Assembly (NCBI GenBank): GCA_900539845.1
Contig: UQDP01000017.1
Span: forward strand, 1 to 43,876
Direction of reading: 5' to 3'
Source of the DNA: an uncultured Oscillospiraceae bacterium
GTDB lineage: Bacteria; Bacillota; Clostridia; Oscillospirales; Acutalibacteraceae
Length of the DNA stretch: 43,876 bases
Below, piece by piece: positions 36,719-43,876 of the stretch. Position 1 is the stretch's first letter, and every line of letters starts with the position of its first letter. The position numbers and the translations under genes were made by a program. The notes under the pieces are model-generated. The model had not been told where the DNA came from. It was given only the letters and a program-made list of their open reading frames with translations, and searched no databases.

Positions 36719-38104
36719 ATGGGTATTACCAATTCTAATAAACAGATCAATGCTGACCGCATAGATTGCGAAGGCACATTAAAAGTCACGCTTGCACTGG
36801 CTGCCGCGCCTGATATTTCATCAAATCCAACTGATATAGTTTTAATTTTGGACCGCTCCGGCAGTATGTCGGGCACACCTATCTAGAATTTAAAAATAGG
36901 CGCGAAAACATTTATTGATATTATTGACGAGTCAACGGACGGCACCAAGGACGGGCAGATCGGCGGCGGAAGCCGCATTGGTATTGTAAGCTTTGCGTCC
37001 ACAGCCACTGCTGATACGCAGCTTATCACCTCTGTTGCCGATCTGGATGCAGCGGTTGACGCTCTTACCGCCGGCGGCACAACGAATCATGCCGACGCGT
37101 TTGCAAAAGCAACGGAATTATTTGACCCGGCTTCTCAAAACGCAAAGGTAATGGTTATGTTTACGGACGGCAAGACTACAGCCGGTATCCCGCCCACACC
37201 TGTAGCTGAAGCCGCGAAAGCCGCCGGTATCGTAATTTACTGTATCGGGCTTGTCGGTGCGGACGGAATAGACGTTCAGACACTGAACGACTGGGCAAGC
37301 GAACTTGATGCCTCACATGTGGCGATAACGCCGGATGACGCTGAATTGGAGCAGTTATTTGCCGATCTTGCCGCAAACATTTCAAAACCCGGAGCAACCA
37401 ACATTATTATTAATGAGATCATCAGTTCCGATTTTGTTATCACAAATGTCATTCCGCCGAATACAGGCACGGCAATGACATTGAGCAGCAATGAACTGGA
37501 ATGGAAGATACCACAGCTCGGTGTATCTGCGAACGAGGGCGCGTCTCTTGAGTTTTTCATAAAGCATGTCGCGCAGACAGGCGGAACAAAACTTGTGAAC
37601 GAATCCATCACCTACTCTGATGATGAAAACAACTCGGTCTCATTTCCCGACCCTACGGTAATTGTTGACTGCGGTACAGTTGTCACACCTGAGCCATGTC
37701 CCCAGCCTGTTGAACTTACCGTAGACGGCTGCAGTGACGCCATTTCGGTCGATTTGGGAGATGTGACTCTTGAATCGCTTGGACGTATCGTTGAACTGAA
37801 TGTGACATTAAAATGCGTATGCCCGGAAAAACGCGTGGCTTTGGGCGTCATTTTAACCGAAACAGATCAAAACGGAAAAGAGTATCCGCGCGGCTTGAAA
37901 GCACTTACCATTCCGGCTCATCACGCGCCTACCTGCCGTGACATTCAGGTAAAATGCATCAAATTCGTGCTCCCGGAGGATCTGAATCCAAACACGGGCA
38001 ATTTTAACACGATGTGCTCACCGCGCCATTTGAAAGCCCGATTTATTGCGCATAATATCGATGCCGATTTTTGCTGCTGCGATACGATTTGCAATATCCA
38101 GTGA
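36719..38104 (+). pseudogene. Von Willebrand A-domain protein interrupted by an in-frame TAG
   Basis: The reading frame starts at ATG 36719 with a GGAGG site and runs to a TGA at 38102-38104, broken only by one TAG at 36884-36886 (codon 56). The vWA domain begins at about residue 35. Its metal site (MIDAS), LDRSGSMSG with Asp45, Ser47 and Ser49, comes just before the TAG, and the domain continues after it without a shift: RIGIVSFAS, GGTTNHADAF with the MIDAS threonine region, VMFTDGKTTAG and VIYCIGLVG. After about residue 220 come a beta domain and a Cys-rich C-terminus (CVCPEKR, CRDIQVKC, CCCDTIC). No signal peptide or LPXTG is seen. TAG is a normal stop for at least three other genes here, so this is most simply a nonsense mutation or sequencing error. 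Readthrough is possible. The second part alone (from ATG 37151) lacks the MIDAS. Confidence 0.8.
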
Positions 38105-38609
38105 CAGTAAAAATGCTGCAACGCACCGCTGCATTTTCAGAATCTCAAATGCAGACGCAAGTTATAGCACGAAACCAAGTATAAGCACTTTCGTGCTTTG
38201 AGATAGTAAAAAGCCTTGAGACCACGCTTCTTCGCGAAATCTCAAGGCTTTTGTTTCATAAATATAAAATTTCTTGAAACAGATAAATCAATATTCAGCT
38301 AACTCTCACGAGTCAAAGCAGGCCGAAACGCTGATACAATACAGGTAAAACGCAAAACTATAAGCACATCTCTTTATTTTTTCATTGTAATCCTCCATGA
38401 TTTTTATGAAGAATTTTTCTATGAACGGTGCGTACAGCCATAGCGCTGTAAAGAATATAATGCTATGGTCCAGTTATTGTTTTTTAGGTTTCTTTTTGGA
38501 ATATCTAACATTTTAAGTCGTCATAAAAACATACACTTTTTTCAGACAATCAAAAAAGCATCTAAAACTTCATTCACACAATGCAGAGAAAAAATATAAA
38601 GAAAGCGTT
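38105..38609. other. 505-bp stretch without a convincing gene
   Basis: It contains hairpins behind the vWA gene (38110-38137, 38183-38198 and the terminator at 38209-38252). There is also a leftward GGAGGA site followed by ATG AAA AAA TAA (38385-38374), and an overlapping leftward 30-codon frame at 38306-38398 with no binding site of its own. A 7-bp inverted repeat CCATAGC/GCTATGG flanks about 38436-38466. These look like decayed remnants; no protein can be supported. Confidence 0.5.
38209..38252. terminator. Terminator-like hairpin downstream of the vWA gene
   Basis: Perfect 13-bp arms, AAAAGCCTTGAGA and TCTCAAGGCTTTT, with an 18-base loop that contains a smaller CGC/GCG pairing, and T-rich sequence to the right. 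A further small hairpin, AAGCAC/GTGCTT, lies at 38183-38198. The A- and T-runs would let it work in both directions. Confidence 0.75.
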
Positions 38610-39095
38610 TTACTTTTTCTGCGGCATTCTCTTTATCTTGCCTGCAAACAGTGTTTCAAAATCTGCAAGAGTTCCTTGGGTGAGCAAATCCTTTTGACAT
38701 ATGTAAAGCGAGGAAATAGTGAGAAATCCAACAAATGTAAATGCGTAGTAGTCGCCGTAATCTTTTATTTCTTTAACTTGTTCAATTTTTTTACTTTCTA
38801 TTACACCATTAATAGTTAACAAAATCAAGCCGTCATTTATGGTTATACACTTAGGCACAAAATTTGTTATGTTTGCTATCATTACAAGATACGGCGTAAA
38901 AACAGCCAAAACAGCCAAAACTAAAAAAACTATTGTTATGTATTTTAACGGTATTATAAAATGCAGTAAAAAAGTAAGCATCGGTAATCCAAAAATGAGA
39001 AAGAAAATGTTCGTTTTCTGCCGATTCTTTATCATTCTTTTTTTTAGAAATTTTAATGTATTATCTGTTAATTCACCTTTAAATTCAATCATCAT
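38610..39095 (-). CDS. Small membrane protein, YcxB-like, copy 2 of a tandem pair
   Basis: A 161-residue protein with a cytoplasmic N-terminus (MMIEFKGELTDNTLKFLKKR), two hydrophobic segments (about 28-52 and 53-78) and a C-terminal soluble part of about 80 residues. It is a paralogue of the gene just upstream. Shared positions include IEFKG-LT at the start, the PYL-M segment, P-CITI-D, KDYG-YYA, and the end ICQKDLLTQG...FAGKIKRM. The layout (two TM segments, then a beta-rich tail) resembles YcxB-type proteins of unknown function. An AAGGA site precedes the ATG. In this setting, behind RHS toxin tips, an immunity role is possible but not shown. Confidence 0.65.
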   Translation of the reverse strand: MMIEFKGELTDNTLKFLKKRMIKNRQKTNIFFLIFGLPMLTFLLHFIIPLKYITIVFLVLAVLAVFTPYLVMIANITNFVPKCITINDGLILLTINGVIESKKIEQVKEIKDYGDYYAFTFVGFLTISSLYICQKDLLTQGTLADFETLFAGKIKRMPQKK

Positions 39096-39116
39096 TATTG
39101 TCCTTTTTTATAATTC

Positions 39117-39146
39117 GGCAAGACGCATGTTTACATGCGTCTTGCC
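39117..39146. repeat. Perfect 13-bp hairpin between the tandem paralogues
   Basis: GGCAAGACGCATG and CATGCGTCTTGCC are separated by TTTA. The hairpin lies in the 59-bp gap between the two YcxB-like genes, without a T-run on either side, so it is not a plain terminator. It may stabilise or partially attenuate the shared transcript. Confidence 0.7.
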
Positions 39147-39154
39147 ACGACACC

Positions 39155-39622
39155 TTACATTCTCTTTATTTTTCCGGCAAACAGTTCCTCAAATTCATTT
39201 ATTGAACCTTGAGTCAGCAAATCTTTTTGACATATAAAATGTGGGTGGATATTTAATCCGTAGAAGATCACAGCATAAAACTCGCCGTAATCTCTTACTA
39301 CCTTAACCTCTCCGATTTTTCGACCTTCAGCACCTATTTCATCTGTAATACATAAGATCATATCATCCTTTATAGTTATATGTTTTGGTATATGTGTTTT
39401 ATCAAATCTCATAATAAGATACGGACATAAGACGCAAAAAATAATATATACAGGAATTAAAAGAAGAATTGCTAATGCCCATTTTTCTATATGAATGATA
39501 CTGGATATAATTGCCGCACCTATAATAAACGCAATTGAAAGAATACTCCACATAACTTTAAAATAGCTTTTACGTAAATGCTTAAGTGCACTTCTTGTTA
39601 AATAACCTTTAAACTCAATCAT
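39155..39622 (-). CDS. Small membrane protein, YcxB-like, copy 1 of a tandem pair
   Basis: A 155-residue protein with the same plan as its downstream paralogue: IEFKGYLTRSALKHLRK start, two hydrophobic segments (about 24-47 and 50-72), PYLIMRFDKTHIPKHITIKDD, and a soluble tail ending FICQKDLLTQGSINEFEELFAGKIKRM-like. The ends of the two proteins are the best conserved parts and the membrane segments the least. An AAAGGA site precedes the ATG. Function unknown; position in the RHS locus suggests a possible immunity or membrane-associated role. Confidence 0.65.
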   Translation of the reverse strand: MIEFKGYLTRSALKHLRKSYFKVMWSILSIAFIIGAAIISSIIHIEKWALAILLLIPVYIIFCVLCPYLIMRFDKTHIPKHITIKDDMILCITDEIGAEGRKIGEVKVVRDYGEFYAVIFYGLNIHPHFICQKDLLTQGSINEFEELFAGKIKRM

Positions 39623-39659
39623 TACAATTTCCTTTCATATAAGATCAAATACCATGGTT

Positions 39660-39776
39660 CTAGTCAGCCTTCCATTCTATTGGTTCTAAATCCACAAAAT
39701 AAAGCGGTCCGAACACCATAGCTTCTAAGTTGTACGCCAATATACCTATGACGGCTGCTTGAATATGGATATATCG
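39660..39776 (-). pseudogene. Remnant of the 3' end of an unknown gene
   Basis: An open frame of 38 codons without a start, bounded by TAA upstream and TAG at 39660, reads like protein: AAVIGILAYNLEAMVFGPLY, then FVDLEPIEWKAD. Such balanced hydrophobic and acidic composition is unlikely in random AT-rich DNA, so it is probably the tail of a lost gene, perhaps an immunity gene. The family is not recognised. Confidence 0.4.
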
Positions 39777-39791
39777 TTAAAATACGGATTT

Positions 39792-40205
39792 TTATTGCGC
39801 ACACAATAATTTATATAATTCGTTCATATTGCTTTCAACATCATCAATAATCGAGCACAACGATACATTAAGTTTACAAAAGTGCATGTTTATTAAAGAT
39901 ACTATCCATGAAGATGATAACGGATAAAAATCCACTTCACCATCAAAACTTTTAACATGTACTTCTTTTCCGTTTCTTTGCACTTCGCAATATATATAAC
40001 ACTGATATCCGTTTGTAAAGGGCAGTCTTACTGCGGAATACTTATTTTCAATACAATTTATCCATATGCATCCTACTTCCAATGAACAATCAGATTCACA
40101 AAACACATTTCTGTATCCATCAATAATTTCTGAATATTTTTTCAGCATTTTTTCTTCGTGAGCTATGATTGTATTATCTTGATTGGGTGTATAAATAAAT
40201 TCCAT
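39792..40205 (-). CDS. Small cytoplasmic protein of unknown function
   Basis: A 137-residue acidic protein with no signal or membrane segment. It begins MEFIYTPNQDNTIIAHEEKM and has several cysteines (CESDCSLEVGC, NCIENK, YIYCEVQ). The predicted order is helix, beta-strands and a C-terminal helix (VESNMNELYKLLCAQ). No known motif is recognised. It has a GGGAGAA site. Its position two genes behind the orphan RHS tip, its small size and its high AT content are typical of immunity genes in polymorphic-toxin arrays, which is inference only. Confidence 0.6.
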   Translation of the reverse strand: MEFIYTPNQDNTIIAHEEKMLKKYSEIIDGYRNVFCESDCSLEVGCIWINCIENKYSAVRLPFTNGYQCYIYCEVQRNGKEVHVKSFDGEVDFYPLSSSWIVSLINMHFCKLNVSLCSIIDDVESNMNELYKLLCAQ

Positions 40206-40383
40206 TAAAACTTTCTCCCGAATAAAGACCGTTGCATATAAAGTCTAACAAGCTATCCCCATAAGCAAATACACCTATTTGCTTAGACGTTTAGGATTCA
40301 TACAGATCACTATTTTTTCAACCAGCGATCATATTTATAGCCCTTGACACGTAATTCTTTCTGTCAGAACATAGCAAAAGGTA
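40206..40383 (-). other. 178-bp gap with a hairpin and a short coding remnant
   Basis: Perfect 10-bp arms TAAGCAAATA and TATTTGCTTA lie at 40262-40285 around CACC. A leftward 17-codon frame (40363-40310), ending KELRVKGYKYDRWLKK and then TAG, looks like the tail of a lost gene. No complete gene is seen. Confidence 0.4.
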
Positions 40384-40995
40384 TTAAGACATATCATAAA
40401 ATGTAAGTTGTGTACCGTTTACAGTGACTATATAATCTGAATCAAAGTCTGAAAGATATGCTACATATTCTTTGCCTAACGCATTCTCATCAGATATTTC
40501 AACGAATGTCGTTCCCTGCTCATCGTTAATGGATACTTGTGAATCCTGAACATATAAAGATATATAGTTATCCCCGGACGGCTTATGATGATAAACTACG
40601 GCGGAGCAACCTCCATTTAACGCCCGCGCTGCCATTTCTGTATTGTAGCCTAAACTGATTTTCCAGGAATCTGATTTGTCGGCTTTTGAAATGACGGACA
40701 AATTTTTTGTTCCGCGATCGTCTGCAATTACCATAGCTGAATTTTCTCCGTAAACAGTGCGAATAGGAGTTCCGGCTTGAAAATAATGATAAGCAGACTC
40801 GGGAGTCTTAAAGTGAACAAACAGATTTTCAAAAGGAACAAAGAAGGAAACAGTTATAACCAAAAAGGCAATAACTCCACTGATGATAATTCTATTTTTC
40901 TCTTGAATGGGCTTTTTCTTTTTATTTTTCAATGCAGTAAACAGAATAACAAAGAGTATAATACCAATAGCCCAGCGAATAATCCCAAATATCAT
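40384..40995 (-). CDS. Two-TM protein with a soluble domain, possible immunity protein
   Basis: A 203-residue protein. Hydrophobic segments at about 3-21 and 37-56 are separated by a lysine-rich loop (KNKKKKPIQEKNR), which places the loop in the cytoplasm and the remaining 145 residues outside. The outer part is beta-rich (PIRTVYGENSAMVIADD, YISLYVQDSQVSI, YIVTVNGTQLTFYDMS). No known family is recognised. It starts 12 bp behind the orphan RHS tip with an AGGAGAG site that overlaps the end of that gene. Direct coupling to a toxin tip is the usual arrangement for an immunity gene, and a membrane location would suit a membrane- or wall-acting toxin. Confidence 0.65.
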   Translation of the reverse strand: MIFGIIRWAIGIILFVILFTALKNKKKKPIQEKNRIIISGVIAFLVITVSFFVPFENLFVHFKTPESAYHYFQAGTPIRTVYGENSAMVIADDRGTKNLSVISKADKSDSWKISLGYNTEMAARALNGGCSAVVYHHKPSGDNYISLYVQDSQVSINDEQGTTFVEISDENALGKEYVAYLSDFDSDYIVTVNGTQLTFYDMS

Positions 40996-41007
40996 AATTT
41001 ATCTCTC

Positions 41008-42423
41008 CTAATATCCATAAGCCGGTGCAGGTTGATAATTATTTGCTCCCTGCCCAGAAGTAGATGTTGCATACATAAAAAATAGCGTTAATAAATCTAT
41101 ATCCACACTCGTGTATGTCTTTTGTGACAAATTGCTTGCCTGATCCCATATGATCGCATAATTCTCAATTTCCATTCTGCACTTAGGAGCGTTTAATCTT
41201 AATGCCCAACCATTTGCTATATTACCATTCATATATGATACTGAAAGCCCCGTATTATCTCGTCCAAGAGATAAGTCAAATGTCAGCTTATTAACCTTGA
41301 CTTTAACTCCAACTGTTGAAGAATTAAATATATTTGATACTTCTACATTCCAATATGCATATACAGATTTTGAAGAATTGCTGCCGGACACAGAAGTAAT
41401 ATTTTTTTCACCGGATCTTATAGAAAATGGACTCAACGGAATTGGTACTTTGCTTTCTGTTGTTTGTGTCTTTGAAGCAGATATATCAGCGCCAAAAGTG
41501 TTAGATACCCAATTCTTAAAACTATTCCATTTATTTCGAACCCAATTTTTGACATCAGCCCATGAATCCCCATTTAAATCAATCTTATTAATAGGATCAT
41601 TGCTACAATATGCAAACATATTGTAGCCGCTAATATCTTGACCTGTATATACATACTCATCAGAATTAATAAACCTGCACAGTTCGGGTGAATAGTAGCG
41701 GGTATTGAGGAAGTACCACTCGGTCTCGGAATCGTAGTAATAACTGCGGTAGCGGATGGGATTGATTTCCGCTATTTCCGTATCGCCTATTATTTCTGTG
41801 AGCTTGCCCCAAGAATCGTAATAGTAATTCGCGATTACCGTACCGTCCGCGTTGGCAATGGCGGTAACGTCATTCTGCGCGTTCTTTACGTAGTAATACT
41901 CCGTGCCGTCCGATAGGAAACCGAAGATATCGCCGTTGTTATCATACATAAAGACGAGGATATTATCCCCTGTCTTCTGACCTGCCAGCAGTTCGCCGTT
42001 ATAGAAATACTCGGTAGTTGTTCCGTTTACCGTCTTGGAAACTCTCTGTCCGTCTCCGTTATAGGCATACGATATCTCATTTTCGCCGTCTGCTACTTGT
42101 GTAAGCTGTCTGCCGCGCCAAGACAGTTCCCTGCTCCCCATCGTCAGCGGATTGCCGATCTCGTCATATGTGATAGGCGTGCCGTTGAAATCCGTAAGCA
42201 GGTCGCTCCACACGCTGTCTCCGTATGTCCAAGTCTTCGTTTCAAGGACTTCTCCGAGTTCGCCTGTGGTGTAGGCATATTCCGTTCTCTCCGTTATATT
42301 GCCGTTAGAGTAGGAATAGGTGTACGTCTTGCCTGCCCGTTCGTCATTCACACGGGTAAGCTGATTGAATTCGTCATACGCATAGGTTATTGCTCTTGGC
42401 AAGTAAATCATTCCGCTGAACAA
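41008..42423 (-). CDS. Orphan RHS tip: RHS core fragment with a variable C-terminal domain
   Basis: A 471-codon frame that starts abruptly inside YD repeats (ITYAYDEFNQLTRVNDE, YSYSNGNITERTEYAY, ISYAYNGDGQRVSKTVNG), continues through the RHS-associated core (YDSETEWYFLNTRYYSPELC, GYNMFAYCSNDPIN) and then changes to a unique C-terminal domain of about 190 residues (KNWVRNKWNSFKNWVSNTFG to PAPAYGY). The normal N-terminal thousand or more residues, secretion signal and filaments are missing. The only in-frame start is a poor TTG at 42423, 2 bp behind the previous gene. It is therefore probably a displaced tip module, silent or used as a recombination donor. The C-terminal domain is not a recognised toxin. 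A two-TM protein gene follows at 12 bp. Stop codon TAG. Confidence 0.8.
   Translation of the reverse strand: MFSGMIYLPRAITYAYDEFNQLTRVNDERAGKTYTYSYSNGNITERTEYAYTTGELGEVLETKTWTYGDSVWSDLLTDFNGTPITYDEIGNPLTMGSRELSWRGRQLTQVADGENEISYAYNGDGQRVSKTVNGTTTEYFYNGELLAGQKTGDNILVFMYDNNGDIFGFLSDGTEYYYVKNAQNDVTAIANADGTVIANYYYDSWGKLTEIIGDTEIAEINPIRYRSYYYDSETEWYFLNTRYYSPELCRFINSDEYVYTGQDISGYNMFAYCSNDPINKIDLNGDSWADVKNWVRNKWNSFKNWVSNTFGADISASKTQTTESKVPIPLSPFSIRSGEKNITSVSGSNSSKSVYAYWNVEVSNIFNSSTVGVKVKVNKLTFDLSLGRDNTGLSVSYMNGNIANGWALRLNAPKCRMEIENYAIIWDQASNLSQKTYTSVDIDLLTLFFMYATSTSGQGANNYQPAPAYGY
41594..41721 (-). repeat. Direct repeat, copy A (RHS core)
   Basis: This segment encodes the end of the RHS core and aligns without gaps to 43749-43876, an offset of 2155 bp. 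Over the 55 bases 41667-41721 there are 48 matches. Such shared core DNA in front of different tips is a target for homologous exchange. Confidence 0.8.
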
Positions 42424-42424
42424 A

Positions 42425-43168
42425 TTAAGTATATTGTGTTAAATACTTGATATTTTGTTCCTTTGCATAAGTTTCTGCGGCAGAATCGGGTGCCACAATC
42501 AAAGTGATTTCATCAGGGTATGCAAATATGTTGTAATTCGGGAACTCGGCAACACTTGCCGGAATGGCAATCTCTTTTAGATGGGTTTGATATCCGAAAA
42601 CATTGCCACTTATTTTTGTTACAGAGTCAGGAATTGCATATTGCGTTTCCTGTTTTCCTTCTGGATAGGCAATAAGTTCAGTTTTATCCTTGCTGAAAAG
42701 CACGCCATTTATATCGCAGTATTGGTTGTTTTTATCATCGACAGTTATGCGTTGTAAAGAACTGCAACGGAAAAATGCATCATTGCCTATTTGCATTACG
42801 GATTTGGGAATGATGACAGTTTCAAGCGCATAACAACGATAAAATGCTTCGCTTTCAATGACTTCAATTCCCGCCGGTAGATGAATTTCGTTTATTTCGG
42901 TTTGCTGATAAAACGAATTTTCTCCAATTACTTTTACTGGCTTATCCGTTATGGTTTCGGGAATTGTTACAATGTGTTCGTTTCCGTTATATCCTGTTAT
43001 TTTAATATGTGTGTCGCAGATCTCATAGGTAAAACCGTCTGCCTCTTTTTCTTCTACAGAGGAAAAAGAGGCGGTGCTTTTTGATTGTTGCATATTATCT
43101 GTGCCCATTTCACAACCATACAGCATTAAAAATAAGCATGCAATTAAAACATATATAATTCGTTTCAT
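42425..43168 (-). CDS. BspA-type LRR lipoprotein between RHS tips
   Basis: A 247-residue lipoprotein with signal ending in LMLYGC (Cys19). After a Ser/Glu-rich linker come LRR_5 repeats (KVIGENSFYQQTEINEI, IEVIESEAFYRCYALETV, VMQIGNDAFFRCSSLQRI, CDINGVLFSKDKTELIAYP, VTKISGNVFGYQTHLKEI). No enzymatic motif. It lies 57 bp behind the GH75-like RHS tip gene with an AAAGGAG site, the usual place of an immunity gene, and directly before the orphan tip. A toxin that attacks the cell wall would need an immunity protein outside the membrane, so a surface lipoprotein is a plausible partner. It may equally be an unrelated adhesin. It shares architecture with the lipoprotein at 25235-26092. Confidence 0.75.
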   Translation of the reverse strand: MKRIIYVLIACLFLMLYGCEMGTDNMQQSKSTASFSSVEEKEADGFTYEICDTHIKITGYNGNEHIVTIPETITDKPVKVIGENSFYQQTEINEIHLPAGIEVIESEAFYRCYALETVIIPKSVMQIGNDAFFRCSSLQRITVDDKNNQYCDINGVLFSKDKTELIAYPEGKQETQYAIPDSVTKISGNVFGYQTHLKEIAIPASVAEFPNYNIFAYPDEITLIVAPDSAAETYAKEQNIKYLTQYT

Positions 43169-43225
43169 TTTTCTCCTTTTAAAATTAAGATAGAGATCTA
43201 TTAGAAGTTAACATAGTAGAAGTTT

Positions 43226-43876
43226 TTAATCCGGAAAATATATTGTTTCGAAATCCCCGGCTGGTCCTTTACTTCCGTCTGCCCATTCGTAGCCTAAATC
43301 CCATGCAATAGAAACAGAACATTCATTAAATTTTCCTTCTGGGCCTCTGTCACCTACAATAGCCATAACATATTTGCCTGTTTTATGGTCAATAACCATG
43401 GCTACATCACCGTTTTTTACATTGTTGTAACCAACTGGGGCAACTACATATCTTATTTTTACAGGATCAAGATATTCCCCATTTATTGTATATGCAGTTT
43501 TATTTTGATGTGTTTTTGAACCTAACGGATCTTTACCGCCATCTGTGCATATTGCCATTTGTTTATATCTATGAGATTCACTCCCCATCATGTTAATTTG
43601 TTTTCCATCAGGTGTTCTTAGCCAAAACTCTCCATGAGAACGGCAATTTTTACAGTTTGGATTATATTCGAATTGTCCCGCAAATGGACCGCTAGTGTAA
43701 AACTTGCCATCATGTGGACATTCTCCAGTTTCATCAAATAAATTTGTTGGATCATTCAAACAATACGCAAACATATTCTTGTCAAGGAGACTTTGCCCTG
43801 TCTGAACATATCCGTCCGAACTGATAAACCTGCACAGTTCGGGTGAATAATAGCGAGTGTTAAGATAGTACCACTC
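43226..43876 (-). CDS. RHS-repeat protein, C-terminal part, with GH75 chitosanase-like toxin tip (partial)
   Basis: The gene enters from beyond the right edge in an open frame; only the last 216 codons are in the window. Residues 1-45 are the RHS core end (EWYYLNTRYYSPELCRFISS, then NMFAYCLNDPTN). After the junction LFDETGE comes a unique tip of about 165 residues. It carries wording of the GH75 chitosanase fold: KTAYTINGEYLDP, IRYVVAPVGYNNVKNGDVA, and the catalytic-type pair Asp and Glu in AIVGDRGPEGKFNECSVSIA. GH75 cleaves beta-1,4-glucosamine polymers; in a toxin tip the target is probably peptidoglycan or another wall glycan, by inference. Two Cys near the start (CKNC) and a further Cys (AICTDG) are present. 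The LRR lipoprotein behind it may be its immunity partner. Confidence 0.75.
   Translation of the reverse strand, partial: EWYYLNTRYYSPELCRFISSDGYVQTGQSLLDKNMFAYCLNDPTNLFDETGECPHDGKFYTSGPFAGQFEYNPNCKNCRSHGEFWLRTPDGKQINMMGSESHRYKQMAICTDGGKDPLGSKTHQNKTAYTINGEYLDPVKIRYVVAPVGYNNVKNGDVAMVIDHKTGKYVMAIVGDRGPEGKFNECSVSIAWDLGYEWADGSKGPAGDFETIYFPD
43749..43876 (-). repeat. Direct repeat, copy B (RHS core, reaches the window edge)
   Basis: Partner of 41594-41721; the similarity continues to the last base of the window and so probably extends beyond it. Differences are mostly silent or conservative at the protein level (RYYSPELCRFI is identical in both). The tips diverge directly after the FAYC-NDP motif. 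Confidence 0.8.

Noticed and set aside
36719..38104. Genome-wide TAG recoding as the explanation for the split vWA gene
   Set aside because: TAG is the natural end of the GH141-like gene (10224), the GH2 gene (18281) and the orphan RHS gene (41008), so TAG is read as a stop here.
1..43876. CRISPR arrays, tRNA or rRNA genes, prophage or transposase genes
   Set aside because: I looked for regularly spaced repeats, cloverleaf-type sequences and transposase or integrase motifs and found none that can be supported.

Overview
The window looks like a chromosomal segment of a gut-type Clostridia bacterium (Oscillospirales or Ruminococcaceae-like). The reasons are strong AGGAGG-type ribosome binding sites, consensus TTGACA/TATAAT promoters, lipoproteins with BspA-like leucine-rich repeats, mostly leaderless (cytoplasmic) glycoside hydrolases, and RHS toxin genes. 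This placement is an inference from gene content; no rRNA or other marker gene is present.

Region 1 (1-7.2 kb). A very large secreted GH33 sialidase is read leftward from a near-perfect promoter and is followed 19 bp later by a 40-residue peptide gene. A putative nucleotidyltransferase of the PF14907 type diverges from it. The extreme left end holds paired hairpins that could be a terminator or the end of an IS200/IS605-like element.

Region 2 (7.3-36.6 kb). This is a carbohydrate-utilisation locus. Thirteen genes run leftward with gaps of 0-96 bp, from a GH18-like gene to xylB, with a LacI-type regulator just upstream in the same direction and a GH3 beta-xylosidase/glucosidase gene diverging from the regulator. 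Between the two divergent genes lies an 18-bp palindrome with a central CG, a good LacI-family operator candidate. In transcription order the leftward genes are: GH18-like, unassigned helical-barrel enzyme, GH35, GPH-type transporter, LRR lipoprotein, GH39, divergent GH95-like, GH2, unassigned TIM-barrel enzyme, GH109-like Gfo/Idh/MocA protein, GH95, GH141-like lipoprotein, xylose isomerase and xylulokinase. Only the LRR and GH141-like proteins carry export signals. I infer that small oligosaccharides are imported by the single cation-symporter-like carrier and dismantled in the cytoplasm. The enzymes would remove fucose or L-galactose (GH95), galactose (GH2, GH35), possibly GalNAc (GH109-like) and xylose (GH39, GH3), and xylose would enter the pentose phosphate pathway through XylA and XylB. 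A decorated xylose-containing plant glycan is the best guess for the substrate.

Region 3 (36.6-38.6 kb). A von Willebrand A-domain protein gene has a good promoter but is interrupted by an in-frame TAG directly after its MIDAS motif. It is followed by terminators and about 0.5 kb without a convincing gene.

Region 4 (38.6-43.9 kb). This AT-richer, leftward stretch looks like a polymorphic-toxin locus. The end of an RHS protein with a GH75-chitosanase-like tip runs off the right edge. It is followed by an LRR lipoprotein, an orphan RHS tip with a different C-terminal domain, a two-TM protein, a small unknown protein, gene remnants and two tandem paralogous membrane proteins. A 128-bp direct repeat in the RHS core (offset 2155 bp) suggests tip exchange by recombination.
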